Counted from the first letter of the stretch, positions 27,859 through 37,545 are shown. The stretch is 64,000 bases of DNA from an uncultured Campylobacterales bacterium (GCA_947494995.1 CANLWY010000006.1:62001-126000), one strand, 5' to 3'. Notes: generated by a model not told the origin, from the letters alone. Numbers and translations: made by a program.

Positions 27859-28641
27859 TTTTATAATAATCTCTTTTAACTCTTTTATTTCATTTTGTAA
27901 AGACTTTATCTCTGTTTTTAACTCATCTTCTGAGCTTTGAACTTCTTGAATCATTTCTATTTCTTCTTCTTTTAAAAGTGCCATTGCATCAACAATAATT
28001 GCAACTACAAGGTTAATCATTACAAATGTAGCTATAAATATAAAGGGTAAGAAAAAAGTCCAAGCAAGTGGATGTTGTTCCATTATAGGCCGTACAATAC
28101 CCATAGACCAAGATTCTAAAGTCATAATCTGAAATAGAGTATAAAAAGACTCTCCTAAGGTTCCAAACCATTGAGGAAAACTCTCTGCATAAAGATTTGT
28201 AGCCATAATTGCAAATACATAGAAAATAAGTGACATTAGTCCTATAATAGACAACATACCTGGAATTACAGAAATAAGTGCTGCAACTATCTTTCTCATT
28301 TGAGGAACTACCGTAATAAGTCTAAATAGTCTTAGAACCCTTAATATTCTTAGAACTGCAAAGCCACCTGAAGTTGGCATTAGTGATATAGCTACAATAA
28401 AGAAATCAAATAATGACCAAGGGTCTTTAAAAAATGATAGTCTATATGTCATGATTCTAAGGATAATTTCTATAGTAAAGATAGTAATTACGAATTTATC
28501 AAAGATATGTATAAATGTGCCAAATGAAGCCATAAAGGGTTTTGAAGTTTCAAGTCCCATGGTTATACCATTTATGATAATAAGGGTTATGATGAAGTTT
28601 TGAAATAGTTTTGATTCTACTAGTTGTTTTATTTTTTGCAT
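27838..28641 (-). CDS. Voltage-gated sodium channel, NavAb-like
   Basis: 267 residues, six membrane segments, four copies forming one channel. It matches NavAb of Arcobacter butzleri along its whole length as I remember that sequence: [23 protein letters not shown], the S4 voltage sensor with arginines 98, 101, 104 and 107, PQMRKIV, the filter TLESW (174-178) and the S6 stretch [12 protein letters not shown]. The C-terminal tail (225-267) is a coiled coil, as in other bacterial Nav channels. The TLESW filter makes it sodium-selective. It follows the iron operon tail to tail. Bacterial Nav channels are linked to motility, chemotaxis and pH response in other species. Confidence 0.95.
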   Translation of the reverse strand: MQKIKQLVESKLFQNFIITLIIINGITMGLETSKPFMASFGTFIHIFDKFVITIFTIEIILRIMTYRLSFFKDPWSLFDFFIVAISLMPTSGGFAVLRILRVLRLFRLITVVPQMRKIVAALISVIPGMLSIIGLMSLIFYVFAIMATNLYAESFPQWFGTLGESFYTLFQIMTLESWSMGIVRPIMEQHPLAWTFFLPFIFIATFVMINLVVAIIVDAMALLKEEEIEMIQEVQSSEDELKTEIKSLQNEIKELKEIIIKSDRFSN

Positions 28642-28691
28642 TTTTCTTTTCCCATAAAGTTTTTTATTAGAAGAAGGTTGTTTTTATATGA

Positions 28692-28715
28692 GTTCCAAAG
28701 CAAGAGCTTTGGAAC
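28692..28715 (-). terminator. Perfect stem-loop after cysS
   Basis: GTTCCAAAGC and GCTTTGGAAC form a perfect 10-bp stem with a four-base loop, 12 bases after the cysS stop codon. On the minus strand no clean T-run follows, so it may be an RNA 3'-end protector and not a true terminator. Confidence 0.55.
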
Positions 28716-28727
28716 AAAAAGTGATTG

Positions 28728-30131
28728 TTATAGTTTTTCCCAAACAACACCATTTGGTGTATCCATAATAGAAACCCCAAGTTTAGAAATCTCATCTCTT
28801 ATTTTATCAGCAGATTCAAAATCTTTATTTTTTTTAGCTTCAGTTCTAGCTTCTATTAAACTTTCTATTTTTGAAATATCATCTTCAGATATTCCAAATT
28901 GAAAATATTTATAAGCGTCAGATGAACCAACACCTATTACTTCATCGATAAATTCTAAAGTAGCTACAAGCTCTTTTTTGAAAGCTTTGTTTTTAGGCTC
29001 TTTATCTAAAGTCTCATTCGCTTTATTTATATATTCATCTATAATTGAAATAGCTTTTGCAGAGTTTAAATCATCATTTAAAGCTTCTAGTAAATCAGTT
29101 TTAAAATCTTTATTTACAGCAGATTTTCCACCACCATAAACTCTTTTTTTCACTCTATATAGTTTGTCTAATCTTTTTTTAGATGCGATTAGGTCTTCTT
29201 CATTGAAATTGAAGTTTGCTCTGTATTGAGCTGTTAATAAATAGAATCTTACAACTTCACCTGAGTATGATTTTAAAATATCTTTTAGGAAAAACGAGTT
29301 TCCTAAAGATTTACTCATCTTTTCTCCATCGATTGTTACAAAACCGTTGTGCATCCAGTATTTTGCTAAATCGGCTTTTGTTGAACATCTTGTTTGTGCT
29401 GCTTCATTTTCATGATGTGGGAATAGAAGGTCAGCTCCTCCACCATGGATATCAATTTGAAAAGGCTCATCTTTATAGGCTAGATGTTTGTTTATCATTG
29501 CAGAACATTCAATATGCCAACCAGGACGTCCTTTCCCAAAAGGTGATTCATATGCAACATCATCAGCTTTTTCAAATTTCCATAGAGCAAAATCTGAAGG
29601 ATTTCTCTTTTCTTGATTTGATTCAACTCTTGCTATTGAGTTTTCATCACTAGCACGTTTTGAAAGGCTTCCATAGTTTTCATCTTTTGATACATCAAAA
29701 TATACACCATCACTTATAGCGTATGCAATATCTTTTGACATTAAATCTTCAATCATATCAATCATGATTTGAACATTCTCTGTTGCTTTTGGTTCGAGTG
29801 AATTTGGAAGAATATTTAGTATATCCATATCATTTTTGTACGCATTGATATACTCACTTGTTACATCTTCTAAACTTCTTCCTGTCTCATTCATCTTTTT
29901 GATAATTTTATCATCAATATCAGTAAAGTTTTTTGTCATAGTAACATTGTAGTTATTTGCTTTTAGAACTCTATGTAGTAGGTCAAAAGCGATTGCAGAA
30001 CGTGCGTGTCCTAAGTGTGAATCATCATACACTGTAGGACCACAAACGTAGATTTTTACATCATTGTTTTTTATAGCTTCGAACTTTACTTTCTCTTTTT
30101 TAACTGAGTCGTAAATCGTGATATTTGTCAT
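28728..30131 (-). CDS. cysS: Cysteinyl-tRNA synthetase
   Basis: Charges tRNA-Cys. 467 residues, typical length. Class I motifs: CGPTVYDDSHLGHARS (H-L-G-H form of HIGH, with the zinc-binding cysteine just before it), the zinc site GWHIECSAM, and KMSKS in DGEKMSKSLGNSF. The DALR-type anticodon region follows. Its start overlaps the nusA stop by one base, so nusA and cysS are one transcription unit. Confidence 0.98.
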   Translation of the reverse strand: MTNITIYDSVKKEKVKFEAIKNNDVKIYVCGPTVYDDSHLGHARSAIAFDLLHRVLKANNYNVTMTKNFTDIDDKIIKKMNETGRSLEDVTSEYINAYKNDMDILNILPNSLEPKATENVQIMIDMIEDLMSKDIAYAISDGVYFDVSKDENYGSLSKRASDENSIARVESNQEKRNPSDFALWKFEKADDVAYESPFGKGRPGWHIECSAMINKHLAYKDEPFQIDIHGGGADLLFPHHENEAAQTRCSTKADLAKYWMHNGFVTIDGEKMSKSLGNSFFLKDILKSYSGEVVRFYLLTAQYRANFNFNEEDLIASKKRLDKLYRVKKRVYGGGKSAVNKDFKTDLLEALNDDLNSAKAISIIDEYINKANETLDKEPKNKAFKKELVATLEFIDEVIGVGSSDAYKYFQFGISEDDISKIESLIEARTEAKKNKDFESADKIRDEISKLGVSIMDTPNGVVWEKL

Positions 30132-31300
30132 TATTTAAATAGTGCCTCTAAACTTGCTGTATCAGTTGTTTTTTCTTCTGCTTTTGGATCACCTGTATTT
30201 CCAACTAATCCTCCACCAACTTCTTTTAACTCAATATCATATTTTGTAAGCATTGATGCAAGTCTAATATTTAAACCTGCTTTTCCAATAGCTTTAGATT
30301 TTTGGTCAGATGGAATTGTAACAACTGCTTTTCCTTTATCATTTCCTTCTGCATATTTTTCAATTTTTACACTTGAGATAATTGCAGGAGATAAAGCACG
30401 TGCTATAAACATTTCTGGAACATTTGAGTATTCAACACAGTCAATGTTTTCACCACTTAATTGTTTTGACACTGCTCCAATTCTAACACCTTTTACACCT
30501 ACTATTGAACCAATTGGGTCAATATTTGCATCTGTAGTAGAAAGTGCAATTTTAGCTCTAGAACCAGGAATTCTAGCACTTGCTTCAATAGCAATTACTT
30601 CATCTTTTAATTCAGGAACTTCTGATGCTAAAAGTGATTCTAAGAATTTTGGAGATGTTCTAGAAATTTCAACAATAAGGCCATTTTGCTTATCAATATT
30701 TACACCTCTAACAACTGCTTTAACTGTATCTCCTACTTTAAAGCTTTCACCTTTGATTCTAGATTTTCTTGGAAGCATACCTTTAACTTCACCTATTTCT
30801 ACAAAAGTATTCTCTTGTCTATCAACTCTTGTAACACTTCCAGCAATTGTTTTTCCAACTTTATTTTTATATTTACTAAGAAGTGACTCTTCTAAAAATC
30901 TTTGAATTCTATATTCAAAATTGTTATGTAAAATAGTAGCGGCATTTCTTCCCATATTTTCAAATTCTAAATCATAATTAACAAAGTCCCCGATCTCTAA
31001 ATCTTCATCAATTTCTTTTGCTTCGTCAAAAGAGATAAAATTCTCTTTGCTGATGATGTTATCATACTCATCAACACCATCTTCTAATAATCTTTCGTCA
31101 CCATTTTCTACAACTTCGATTTTTTGAAATAGTTCTAATTTTTTATTTGTTCTATCAATTTCTGCATCGTATCTTAGTGTTGCATCAACCATTTTTTCGG
31201 CTGTTTTAACTAATGCTTCTTTTAGAGCATTTTCAACATCTTCTATTTTAAGACCTTTTTCATAGGCAATAGAATCTAAAATATCTATAATTTTATCCAT
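30131..31300 (-). CDS. nusA: Transcription termination/antitermination protein NusA
   Basis: Binds RNA polymerase and modulates pausing and termination. 389 residues from the ATG at 31300, which I choose over the ATG at 31324 because AGAAGG lies eight bases before it and the protein then starts MDKIIDILDSIAYEKGL as usual for NusA. N-terminal polymerase-binding domain (1-125), S1 domain (about 135-200: GKTIAGSVTRVDRQENTF), then two KH domains with ARIPGSRAKIALST, DPIGSIVGVKGVRI and KAIGKAGLNIRLAS. No C-terminal acidic repeats, as usual outside Gammaproteobacteria. Confidence 0.96.
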   Translation of the reverse strand: MDKIIDILDSIAYEKGLKIEDVENALKEALVKTAEKMVDATLRYDAEIDRTNKKLELFQKIEVVENGDERLLEDGVDEYDNIISKENFISFDEAKEIDEDLEIGDFVNYDLEFENMGRNAATILHNNFEYRIQRFLEESLLSKYKNKVGKTIAGSVTRVDRQENTFVEIGEVKGMLPRKSRIKGESFKVGDTVKAVVRGVNIDKQNGLIVEISRTSPKFLESLLASEVPELKDEVIAIEASARIPGSRAKIALSTTDANIDPIGSIVGVKGVRIGAVSKQLSGENIDCVEYSNVPEMFIARALSPAIISSVKIEKYAEGNDKGKAVVTIPSDQKSKAIGKAGLNIRLASMLTKYDIELKEVGGGLVGNTGDPKAEEKTTDTASLEALFK

Positions 31301-31451
31301 TAAATAACCTTCTTTTTTTGACATTGAAATGTAATGTTTTGATTTTCAATGTAGAGTAGGTCATTATTATACCATAAAGAGCTTTTATAGAAATTAAAGC
31401 AACTTTAAGATAAACTATCTAGCTAATTTAAAAACATAAAGGTTTAATGAT

Positions 31452-31694
31452 ATGGAATTATTACTTGCAAGAAATGAACTAACTGAAAAACCAAAGAAAG
31501 TTCAACTTGACAAAATCAAAGAAGAGTTACAAAAAGATGGAGAAAAAATATTTTATTTTGATAGAGATAACTCACATAAAGATATGATGTCTTTAGTTGA
31601 TGCCTTAGAAGATGAGGACTATAATGTATACTTCAGAGAAGTAAAATACGGTCTAGCAGACGATGAATATATGTATGAGGTTCATGCTCTGTAA
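31452..31694 (+). CDS. HP0268-family small protein (putative nuclease)
   Basis: 80 residues, cytoplasmic. It aligns from end to end with Helicobacter pylori HP0268 as I recall it: MELLLARN start, FYFDRDNSHKDM in mid-protein, YMYEVHAL end. HP0268 was reported to have nicking endonuclease and RNase activity. The order HP0268-miaB-acyltransferase is the same in H. pylori (HP0268-HP0270), which strengthens the assignment. Role in the cell not settled. Confidence 0.85.
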   Translation: MELLLARNELTEKPKKVQLDKIKEELQKDGEKIFYFDRDNSHKDMMSLVDALEDEDYNVYFREVKYGLADDEYMYEVHAL

Positions 31695-31714
31695 AAAGCA
31701 TAAAAAAGAACTAT

Positions 31715-33031
31715 ATGAGTAAACAAGAAGAAAAAAAACTATTTATTGAAACACTTGGTTGTCAAATGAATGATACAGACAGCCAACATATTATTGCTGA
31801 ACTAAAAGAGCATAAAAACTATTCAGTTACTAGTGATATGGAAGATGCAGATCTTATTATTATCAATACCTGTTCAGTAAGAGAAAAACCAGTTCAAAAA
31901 CTGTTTTCAGAAATTGGGCAGTTTAATAAAAAGAAAAAAAACAGTGCTAAGATTGGAGTTTGTGGTTGTACAGCTTCTCATCTTGGTGAAGATATTATGA
32001 AAAGAGCGCCCTATGTTGATTTTGTATTAGGTGCTAGAAATATTTCAAAAATCAAAGATGTTGTTGATACAAAAGGTGCAGTTGAAATTGATATAGATTA
32101 TGATGATTCAACTTATCAGTTTGCAGCATCTGGAATGAATATGTACAAATCTTCTGTAAATATTTCAATAGGATGTGATAAAGAGTGTACTTATTGTATC
32201 GTTCCAGCAACAAGAGGAGATGAAATCTCTATTCCTCCTGAAATGATTGTACAACAAGTACAAAAAGAAGCAGATAGAGGAATTAGAGAGATTACACTTT
32301 TAGGACAGAATGTAAACTCTTATGGAAGAAGATTCTCTGATAAAAGAGAAAAATACTCTTTTACACAATTACTTAGAGACGTATCAGAAGTAGAAGGAAT
32401 TGAAAGAATTAGATTTACTTCTCCACATCCACTTCATATGGATGACGAGTTTATTGAAGAGTTTGCAAAGAATCCAAAAATCTCAAAATGTATTCATATG
32501 CCACTACAAAGTGGTTCAACATCAGTTCTTAGAGCTATGAAAAGAGGATACTCAAAAGAAGGTTTCTTAAAAAGAGCAAAAAAAATCAGAGATATGGTTC
32601 CAAATGTTAGAATCACAACTGATATTATTGTAGCTTTTCCTGGTGAAACACAAGAGAATTTTGAAGATACAATTGATGTAATCAATCAAGTTAAATTTGA
32701 TCAAATATTTAACTTCAAATATTCACCAAGACCAAATACTGCAGCTTTAGAGTTAGCTGATCAAGAGATTCCTGATGAAATTGGAAGTGCAAGACTTACA
32801 GAAGTAATAGAACTTCATAAAAAACATCAAAGTGAATTAATGAATGCATATATTGGAAAAACAGTAAATGTATTTTTTGATTCTTTAAAAGCTAATGGAG
32901 AAGTTGCTGGATTTACAGATAATTATTGCCAAGTTTTTGTAAAAGGAAGTGATGATCTTCTTGGAAAGTTTGTTGATGTTAAAGTAACTGATGCAACAAG
33001 AACAGCTTTAAAAGGTGAAGTGGTTAGCTAA
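31715..33031 (+). CDS. miaB: tRNA-2-methylthio-N6-dimethylallyladenosine synthase
   Basis: Radical SAM methylthiotransferase acting on A37 of tRNAs. 438 residues. N-terminal domain with three cluster cysteines (ETLGCQMND, NTCSVRE, GVCGCTASH), radical SAM motif C-x3-C-x2-C in GCDKECTYCIVPATRG, LLGQNVNSYG, and a C-terminal TRAM domain. Complete; the next gene begins one base after its stop codon. Confidence 0.97.
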   Translation: MSKQEEKKLFIETLGCQMNDTDSQHIIAELKEHKNYSVTSDMEDADLIIINTCSVREKPVQKLFSEIGQFNKKKKNSAKIGVCGCTASHLGEDIMKRAPYVDFVLGARNISKIKDVVDTKGAVEIDIDYDDSTYQFAASGMNMYKSSVNISIGCDKECTYCIVPATRGDEISIPPEMIVQQVQKEADRGIREITLLGQNVNSYGRRFSDKREKYSFTQLLRDVSEVEGIERIRFTSPHPLHMDDEFIEEFAKNPKISKCIHMPLQSGSTSVLRAMKRGYSKEGFLKRAKKIRDMVPNVRITTDIIVAFPGETQENFEDTIDVINQVKFDQIFNFKYSPRPNTAALELADQEIPDEIGSARLTEVIELHKKHQSELMNAYIGKTVNVFFDSLKANGEVAGFTDNYCQVFVKGSDDLLGKFVDVKVTDATRTALKGEVVS

Positions 33032-33655
33032 ATGAAAACTATAAGAAACTATTTTCTTACTAAAATAGCACCTTTTTTCTTACAGTTAGTAGTTAGATTT
33101 ATCTATCTAACTTCTAAAAAAAACTTTCACTATGCTAGTGTTGATGATAATGAAACTGTTATCATTGCAATGTGGCATGGTGACCTTTTAATGCAACCTT
33201 TAAACTATAGAAAATTTAGACCCAAGGGTACTGTTAAAGTTATTGTTAGTGAACATAAAGATGGCTTAATTATTAAAAAAGTTTGTGAATTTCTTGGTGT
33301 AGGAGGAATCCCTGGTTCTTCATCAAAAGGAGCAATAAAGGCTTTAAAGAATGCTCTAAAAGAGATAAAAAATGGTGTTGACGTTGCAATAACGCCTGAT
33401 GGTCCTAGAGGACCTAGGTTTTCAGTAGCAGATGGAATTGTAGCAATTTCTAAAAAAACTAAGACAAGAATTGTTATACTAAATAGTATTCCAAAAAATT
33501 ATTGGCAAGTAAATTCTTGGGATAAATTTGTTATTCCAAAACCTTTTGGTACAATAGATTTTTATGCTTCACAGCCACTTGATATTTCAGAACTTGAAGT
33601 GGATGAAGCCAAAGAATTAATAAAAGAAAAAATGCTTATAAATGCAATAAAGTAA
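33032..33655 (+). CDS. DUF374-type lysophospholipid acyltransferase family protein
   Basis: 207 residues with an N-terminal hydrophobic helix. Acyltransferase-like motifs are AMWHGDLLMQP (the H-x4-D-like block), GVGGIPGSSSKGAIKAL and ITPDGPRGPRFSVADG. Family members are thought to transfer acyl chains to lipid A or phospholipid precursors; function of this group is not firmly known. It directly follows miaB, as HP0270 follows HP0269 in H. pylori. Confidence 0.82.
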   Translation: MKTIRNYFLTKIAPFFLQLVVRFIYLTSKKNFHYASVDDNETVIIAMWHGDLLMQPLNYRKFRPKGTVKVIVSEHKDGLIIKKVCEFLGVGGIPGSSSKGAIKALKNALKEIKNGVDVAITPDGPRGPRFSVADGIVAISKKTKTRIVILNSIPKNYWQVNSWDKFVIPKPFGTIDFYASQPLDISELEVDEAKELIKEKMLINAIK

Positions 33656-33668
33656 GGTTTTATAAAAG

Positions 33669-35231
33669 ATGTTTGCAAAAGAGTCTTTATATATAAATGC
33701 TATAAAATATAATGCACAGCTAAAAATCAACTATAAGAAATTGGAAAACAATGATATAGTTGAAACAAATAGTTCAACATTTATTGCAAAAGATGATATC
33801 TTAGGAAGAGATATAGCTACTAAATTAGTTGCAAAGTCTTCTGAACTTGATAACTCTTATATTTCATCTTTATTAATTCAAGACGATACTAAATTTATAA
33901 GAAAAAGCCAAACTAAATTAAAAGATTATGCAGTAACTTCTTTAAACAATGAATATAATATCGCTGTTTCAAGGAATACTCTTTTTGAAACAAAGAACTA
34001 CTTTGAAAAATGTGGAGTTGATTATATTTTTTCTGCTTATCATGTATTAAATTTACATATAGAACAAAATCCTTGTAATAACAATCTTTTAATTTTACTT
34101 TTTAATAACCAAGCATTTTGTGTAATATTAAACTCAAAAGGTGAAATTGTATTTAATAAAAAAGTTGACTTAACTGCTTTTGAAGAGGTACAAGATAGTG
34201 AGTTTTATGAAAATGAGGTTTTAGGACAAAAGCTTTATGATGAAGTTTATGCTTTAGAAATACATGAGCTTATAAAAAATACTATAGAAGAGTTTTATTC
34301 AATTACAAAAAATATTTTTATAGAGAAGGTTTCCCTTTTATATAATTTAAAACTTATTTCAGATGAACAAATAGAACAAATGAGTGAAGAGTTTATGATT
34401 GATGTAACTTATCATCCAATTTCAGTTGATGAAGAGTTATTTGAGTTATCAAAAGATTCACATACCCATAAGAGCTTTATTAAGCCTAGAAAGAAATCAA
34501 ATAGTAGTTTAAAAACTTTCTTTTTGTCATTTTTTATGATAGCTACAATTTTAGCTGTAGGGTATTTATTTTTACCAATAAATGAAATTTTTAATAAGCA
34601 AGTATCAAATCCAACTCCTGTAAAAAAAGTTGAAAAATCAATTGATCTTCCAAATCATATAGAAATAAACTCAAATTTAGAGATGAGAGTTTTAAAATCT
34701 TTAGAAATGATACCTTATGATGTAGTTTTAAAAGAGTTGGTTTTAGAAAAAAATCTATTTAAAATGGATATTAACCTTATAAATAAAGATACATATATTA
34801 AAGTTCTACAACCTGAACTTCTAAAGTCATATAATATAACGGATATTCAATTTAAAGAGACAAAAACACCAGTTCTTGAAGCACTTGTAAGAGCTGAGGG
34901 AGTTAAAGATAAAAAGAAAGTTATCTTCAAAGATTATAAAGATTCATATATTGAAAATGAGTTTATGCCTATTATTAGAGTAACAGAACAAATAAAAATT
35001 CTTTTTCCTGAAAATGCAATAGTAACTTTTAAATCAAACTTCAAATCAGATGTAGTAACTTTCAACTATTTAGTAAATGTAATTATTCAAAGACCTTTAG
35101 AGTTTTTTGATATAGTAAATAGATTGAACAATGAGTTATATTCTGTGAATATTACATATCCAATTAGTTTTATAAAGATAGAAGCTGGAATTGAAGTGGA
35201 GTTTACCCTTCAGTTTCATCAGCCAAAATAA
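33669..35231 (+). CDS. Single-pass membrane protein with GspL/PilM-N-like layout, function unknown
   Basis: 520 residues. About 280 cytoplasmic residues, one membrane helix (about 283-303, FFLSFFMIATILAVGYLF), then about 215 residues outside the membrane. That is the layout of type II secretion GspL or of fused PilM-PilN proteins, but I see no clear actin-type nucleotide motif. A conserved gene sits at the same place after the acyltransferase gene in other Campylobacterota. I place it in the conserved miaB neighbourhood and give no function. Confidence 0.65.
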   Translation: MFAKESLYINAIKYNAQLKINYKKLENNDIVETNSSTFIAKDDILGRDIATKLVAKSSELDNSYISSLLIQDDTKFIRKSQTKLKDYAVTSLNNEYNIAVSRNTLFETKNYFEKCGVDYIFSAYHVLNLHIEQNPCNNNLLILLFNNQAFCVILNSKGEIVFNKKVDLTAFEEVQDSEFYENEVLGQKLYDEVYALEIHELIKNTIEEFYSITKNIFIEKVSLLYNLKLISDEQIEQMSEEFMIDVTYHPISVDEELFELSKDSHTHKSFIKPRKKSNSSLKTFFLSFFMIATILAVGYLFLPINEIFNKQVSNPTPVKKVEKSIDLPNHIEINSNLEMRVLKSLEMIPYDVVLKELVLEKNLFKMDINLINKDTYIKVLQPELLKSYNITDIQFKETKTPVLEALVRAEGVKDKKKVIFKDYKDSYIENEFMPIIRVTEQIKILFPENAIVTFKSNFKSDVVTFNYLVNVIIQRPLEFFDIVNRLNNELYSVNITYPISFIKIEAGIEVEFTLQFHQPK

Positions 35232-35238
35232 AAAAGTA

Positions 35239-35267
35239 AAATTAAGACTTTTACCAAGTCTTAATTT
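35239..35267. terminator. Bidirectional stem-loop between converging genes
   Basis: AAATTAAGACTT and AAGTCTTAATTT form a perfect 12-bp stem with a five-base loop, after the 520-residue protein gene and overlapping the last codons of mqnE. It is placed to stop transcription from both sides. Confidence 0.6.
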
Positions 35268-36312
35268 CATTATAAATAGAATCTCTCTCCACAGGAGTAA
35301 ACCCAGAGTTTTTGATAAGGTCTACAAAGTTTTGTAAAGGCATACCATGTTTACTTGCAGCTCCTGCTGCACTTTGGATTGATTCTCTTTCAATTGTTCC
35401 ATCTAAATCATTTGCTCCAAACTCTTGCGCTAATAGGGCTAATTTTACTGTTGAAGTAACCCAATAAGCTTTTATGTGAGGGATGTTATCAAGTAAAATT
35501 CTTGCTATTGCCATAGTTTTTAAAATCTCTTGACCTGTAAGGAAATCTTTTACTTTTAGGAAGTTATTCTCTTTTTGATAAACTAGAGGAATGAAGGCAT
35601 TAAATCCTCCTGTTTCATCTTGTAAGTCTCTTAGTCTTAGCATATGGTCTATTCTATGCTCTCTTGTTTCTACATGTCCAAAAAGCATAGTCGCATTGCT
35701 TTGGTGTCCAGACTTATGCCAAAGTTTATGAATATCAAGCCATTGTTGTGAAGTTACTTTTCCTCCACAGATTTTTTTTCTCACCTTTTCATCAAAAATT
35801 TCAGCTCCACCACCTGGCATAGAATCAACTCCACTTTCAACCATTTTTTCAATAATTTGTTCGTATGTTAAGTTATACTCTTGGGCTAAAAAATGAATTT
35901 CCGCAGCTGTTAAAGCTTTTACATGAATATGAGGAAATTTTTCTTTGATTTTTCTAAATACATCTAAATACCACTCTAATCCAGTATCAGGGTTATGAGC
36001 AGAAACGATATGTACTTCTTTGATATCATTTTTTGAAGAGTTTTCAACAATATTTAAAATCTCTTCATGACTCATTGTATAAGGGTTAGGGTTTTTTCTA
36101 CTTGCACTATATGCACAAAATTGACAAACATCTTTACAAATATTTGTAGGATTTATATGTCTGTTAATATTAAAATATGTTTTATCCCCATGTTTTTCTC
36201 TTCTAATTTCATTTGCAATATTTGCTAATTCAAATAGGTCTAAATCATAAAGCTTTATAGCCTCTTCATACGAAAGTCGTTCTTTGTTTTGTAGTTTTTC
36301 TAAAATACTCAT
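35251..36312 (-). CDS. mqnE: Aminofutalosine synthase
   Basis: Radical SAM enzyme of the futalosine route to menaquinone, the quinone used by this phylum. 353 residues. The cluster motif C-x3-C-x2-C is in NICKDVCQFCAYSA; EVHIVSAHNPD, the glycine-rich PGGGAEIFDEKVRKKIC and NATMLFGHVET are diagnostic of MqnE. Complete. It heads no obvious operon; the small membrane protein and carbonic anhydrase genes lie upstream on the same strand. Confidence 0.95.
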   Translation of the reverse strand: MSILEKLQNKERLSYEEAIKLYDLDLFELANIANEIRREKHGDKTYFNINRHINPTNICKDVCQFCAYSASRKNPNPYTMSHEEILNIVENSSKNDIKEVHIVSAHNPDTGLEWYLDVFRKIKEKFPHIHVKALTAAEIHFLAQEYNLTYEQIIEKMVESGVDSMPGGGAEIFDEKVRKKICGGKVTSQQWLDIHKLWHKSGHQSNATMLFGHVETREHRIDHMLRLRDLQDETGGFNAFIPLVYQKENNFLKVKDFLTGQEILKTMAIARILLDNIPHIKAYWVTSTVKLALLAQEFGANDLDGTIERESIQSAAGAASKHGMPLQNFVDLIKNSGFTPVERDSIYNEIKTW

Positions 36313-36333
36313 ATATTCTCTTACTTAATTTAT

Positions 36334-36657
36334 TTATTTACAATCTATATCTTTACTGTATCCACCTCTGTTTCCTCTATGAACAAACCCAATACACTCT
36401 TTATTTAGAGTATTGTCATGAAAGGTAACTTTGTATACAGTACTTTTTATTTTTGTTTCTTTATCTTCAACACTAAGTTTATTGATAACTCTTACATCTG
36501 AAATATTTTTATATCCAAGGCTTGATAGAACCTCTTCCATTTTCATACTTTTTGTCAAAGTAATAAAAAGAAAACCTATTACTATCAAAACAGTTATAAC
36601 TGTAATTATGATAATGCTCTTTTTAGGAATTTTTCTTACTTCAATCTCTTCACTCAT
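36334..36657 (-). CDS. Small single-pass membrane protein, unknown function
   Basis: 107 residues: a basic cytoplasmic N-terminus, one membrane helix (about 14-33, IIIITVITVLIVIGFLFITL), and a periplasmic part of about 70 residues with one cysteine pair (C98 and C106). No family recognised. It overlaps the carbonic anhydrase gene by four bases, so both are co-expressed. Confidence 0.7.
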   Translation of the reverse strand: MSEEIEVRKIPKKSIIIITVITVLIVIGFLFITLTKSMKMEEVLSSLGYKNISDVRVINKLSVEDKETKIKSTVYKVTFHDNTLNKECIGFVHRGNRGGYSKDIDCK

Positions 36658-37304
36658 ATTTTGAACTCACTTAAAGGCTTGAAGCTATCACTCTCTTTTT
36701 CATAGTATTCAATTTCACCATTTGCAATATTATAATACCAACCATGAATTTGAAGCTCTCCTTTTTCATGTAGTTTTGCAACATCAGGATATGTTAAAAG
36801 ATTATCAAGTTGATGTCTTATAGAGTTTCTCTCTGTTGCTCTATACATCTCTTCTTCTGTATTAAACTTTTTGTTTCTTAGAGTTCTCTCTTTTGCTTTC
36901 ATTCCAAGTTTTAGCCATGTTTTTACATGAACAAGTGAATCTGTATCTGGAATTGAGTCATATTCATGAAGTGATTTACATGCACCACAATGCATATGTC
37001 CACATACAATAATATGTTTTACTTTTAAGACTGCAACTGCATATTCAATAGCTGCTGCACTTCCATGGAAATCTTCATCATATTTAAATGGAGGTACAAA
37101 GTTACCTACATTTCTAAGAATAAACATATCTCCTGGCTTAGTTCTTAACATTAAATCAGGTGTAACTCTACTATCTGAACATCCAATAAATAAAACTTCT
37201 GGTCTTTGACCATGCTCTACTAAATCTTGAAGTTCTTGTTTCATTCCTGGAAACATATTTTCTACAAACTCAGCGTTTCCTTTGATTAAATTCTCTAATG
37301 GCAT
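36654..37304 (-). CDS. Beta-class carbonic anhydrase
   Basis: Interconverts CO2 and bicarbonate. 216 residues, cytoplasmic. Zinc ligands C42 (CSDSRV, with the catalytic D44-R46 pair), H103 and C106 (CGHMHCGAC); LRNVGNFVPP is the conserved central segment. All catalytic residues are present. Bicarbonate supply supports carboxylation reactions in this CO2-loving phylum. Confidence 0.96.
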   Translation of the reverse strand: MPLENLIKGNAEFVENMFPGMKQELQDLVEHGQRPEVLFIGCSDSRVTPDLMLRTKPGDMFILRNVGNFVPPFKYDEDFHGSAAAIEYAVAVLKVKHIIVCGHMHCGACKSLHEYDSIPDTDSLVHVKTWLKLGMKAKERTLRNKKFNTEEEMYRATERNSIRHQLDNLLTYPDVAKLHEKGELQIHGWYYNIANGEIEYYEKESDSFKPLSEFKI

Positions 37305-37305
37305 T

Positions 37306-37545
37306 TTATTTTCCTATACTTTTTATGATTTTTTGATCTTTTACTGTAATTGCTGTAATTTTTTTAATGTTATCTTTCTCTTCATCATCTTGATATTTAT
37401 ACTCTATTAAATAGTCTACATTATGACAAGATACTAAGGTTGTATATCTTGAAAGTTTTATACTTTCACAGTTTTTCATATTTATATAGTTTTCATTTGC
37501 AAATGAACTTACTACTAATAAAGCAAGCACTAAAAATTTTTTCAT
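37306..37545 (-). CDS. Small secreted protein of unknown function
   Basis: 79 residues with a signal peptide (MKKFLVLALLVVSSFA). The mature part has a cysteine pair (in NMKNCESI and LVSCHNVDY), likely a disulfide, and an acidic/lysine-rich C-terminus. It lies one base from the carbonic anhydrase gene and overlaps the bioF-like gene by four bases, so it is part of one minus-strand operon. No function can be given. Confidence 0.7.
   Translation of the reverse strand: MKKFLVLALLVVSSFANENYINMKNCESIKLSRYTTLVSCHNVDYLIEYKYQDDEEKDNIKKITAITVKDQKIIKSIGK

Noticed and set aside
29216-29653. Long plus-strand open frame antisense to cysS, and similar antisense frames over nusA, apbE and pedB
   Set aside because: These have low-complexity, Leu/Phe/Ser-rich translations without ribosome sites and lie opposite strongly conserved genes; they are frame shadows.
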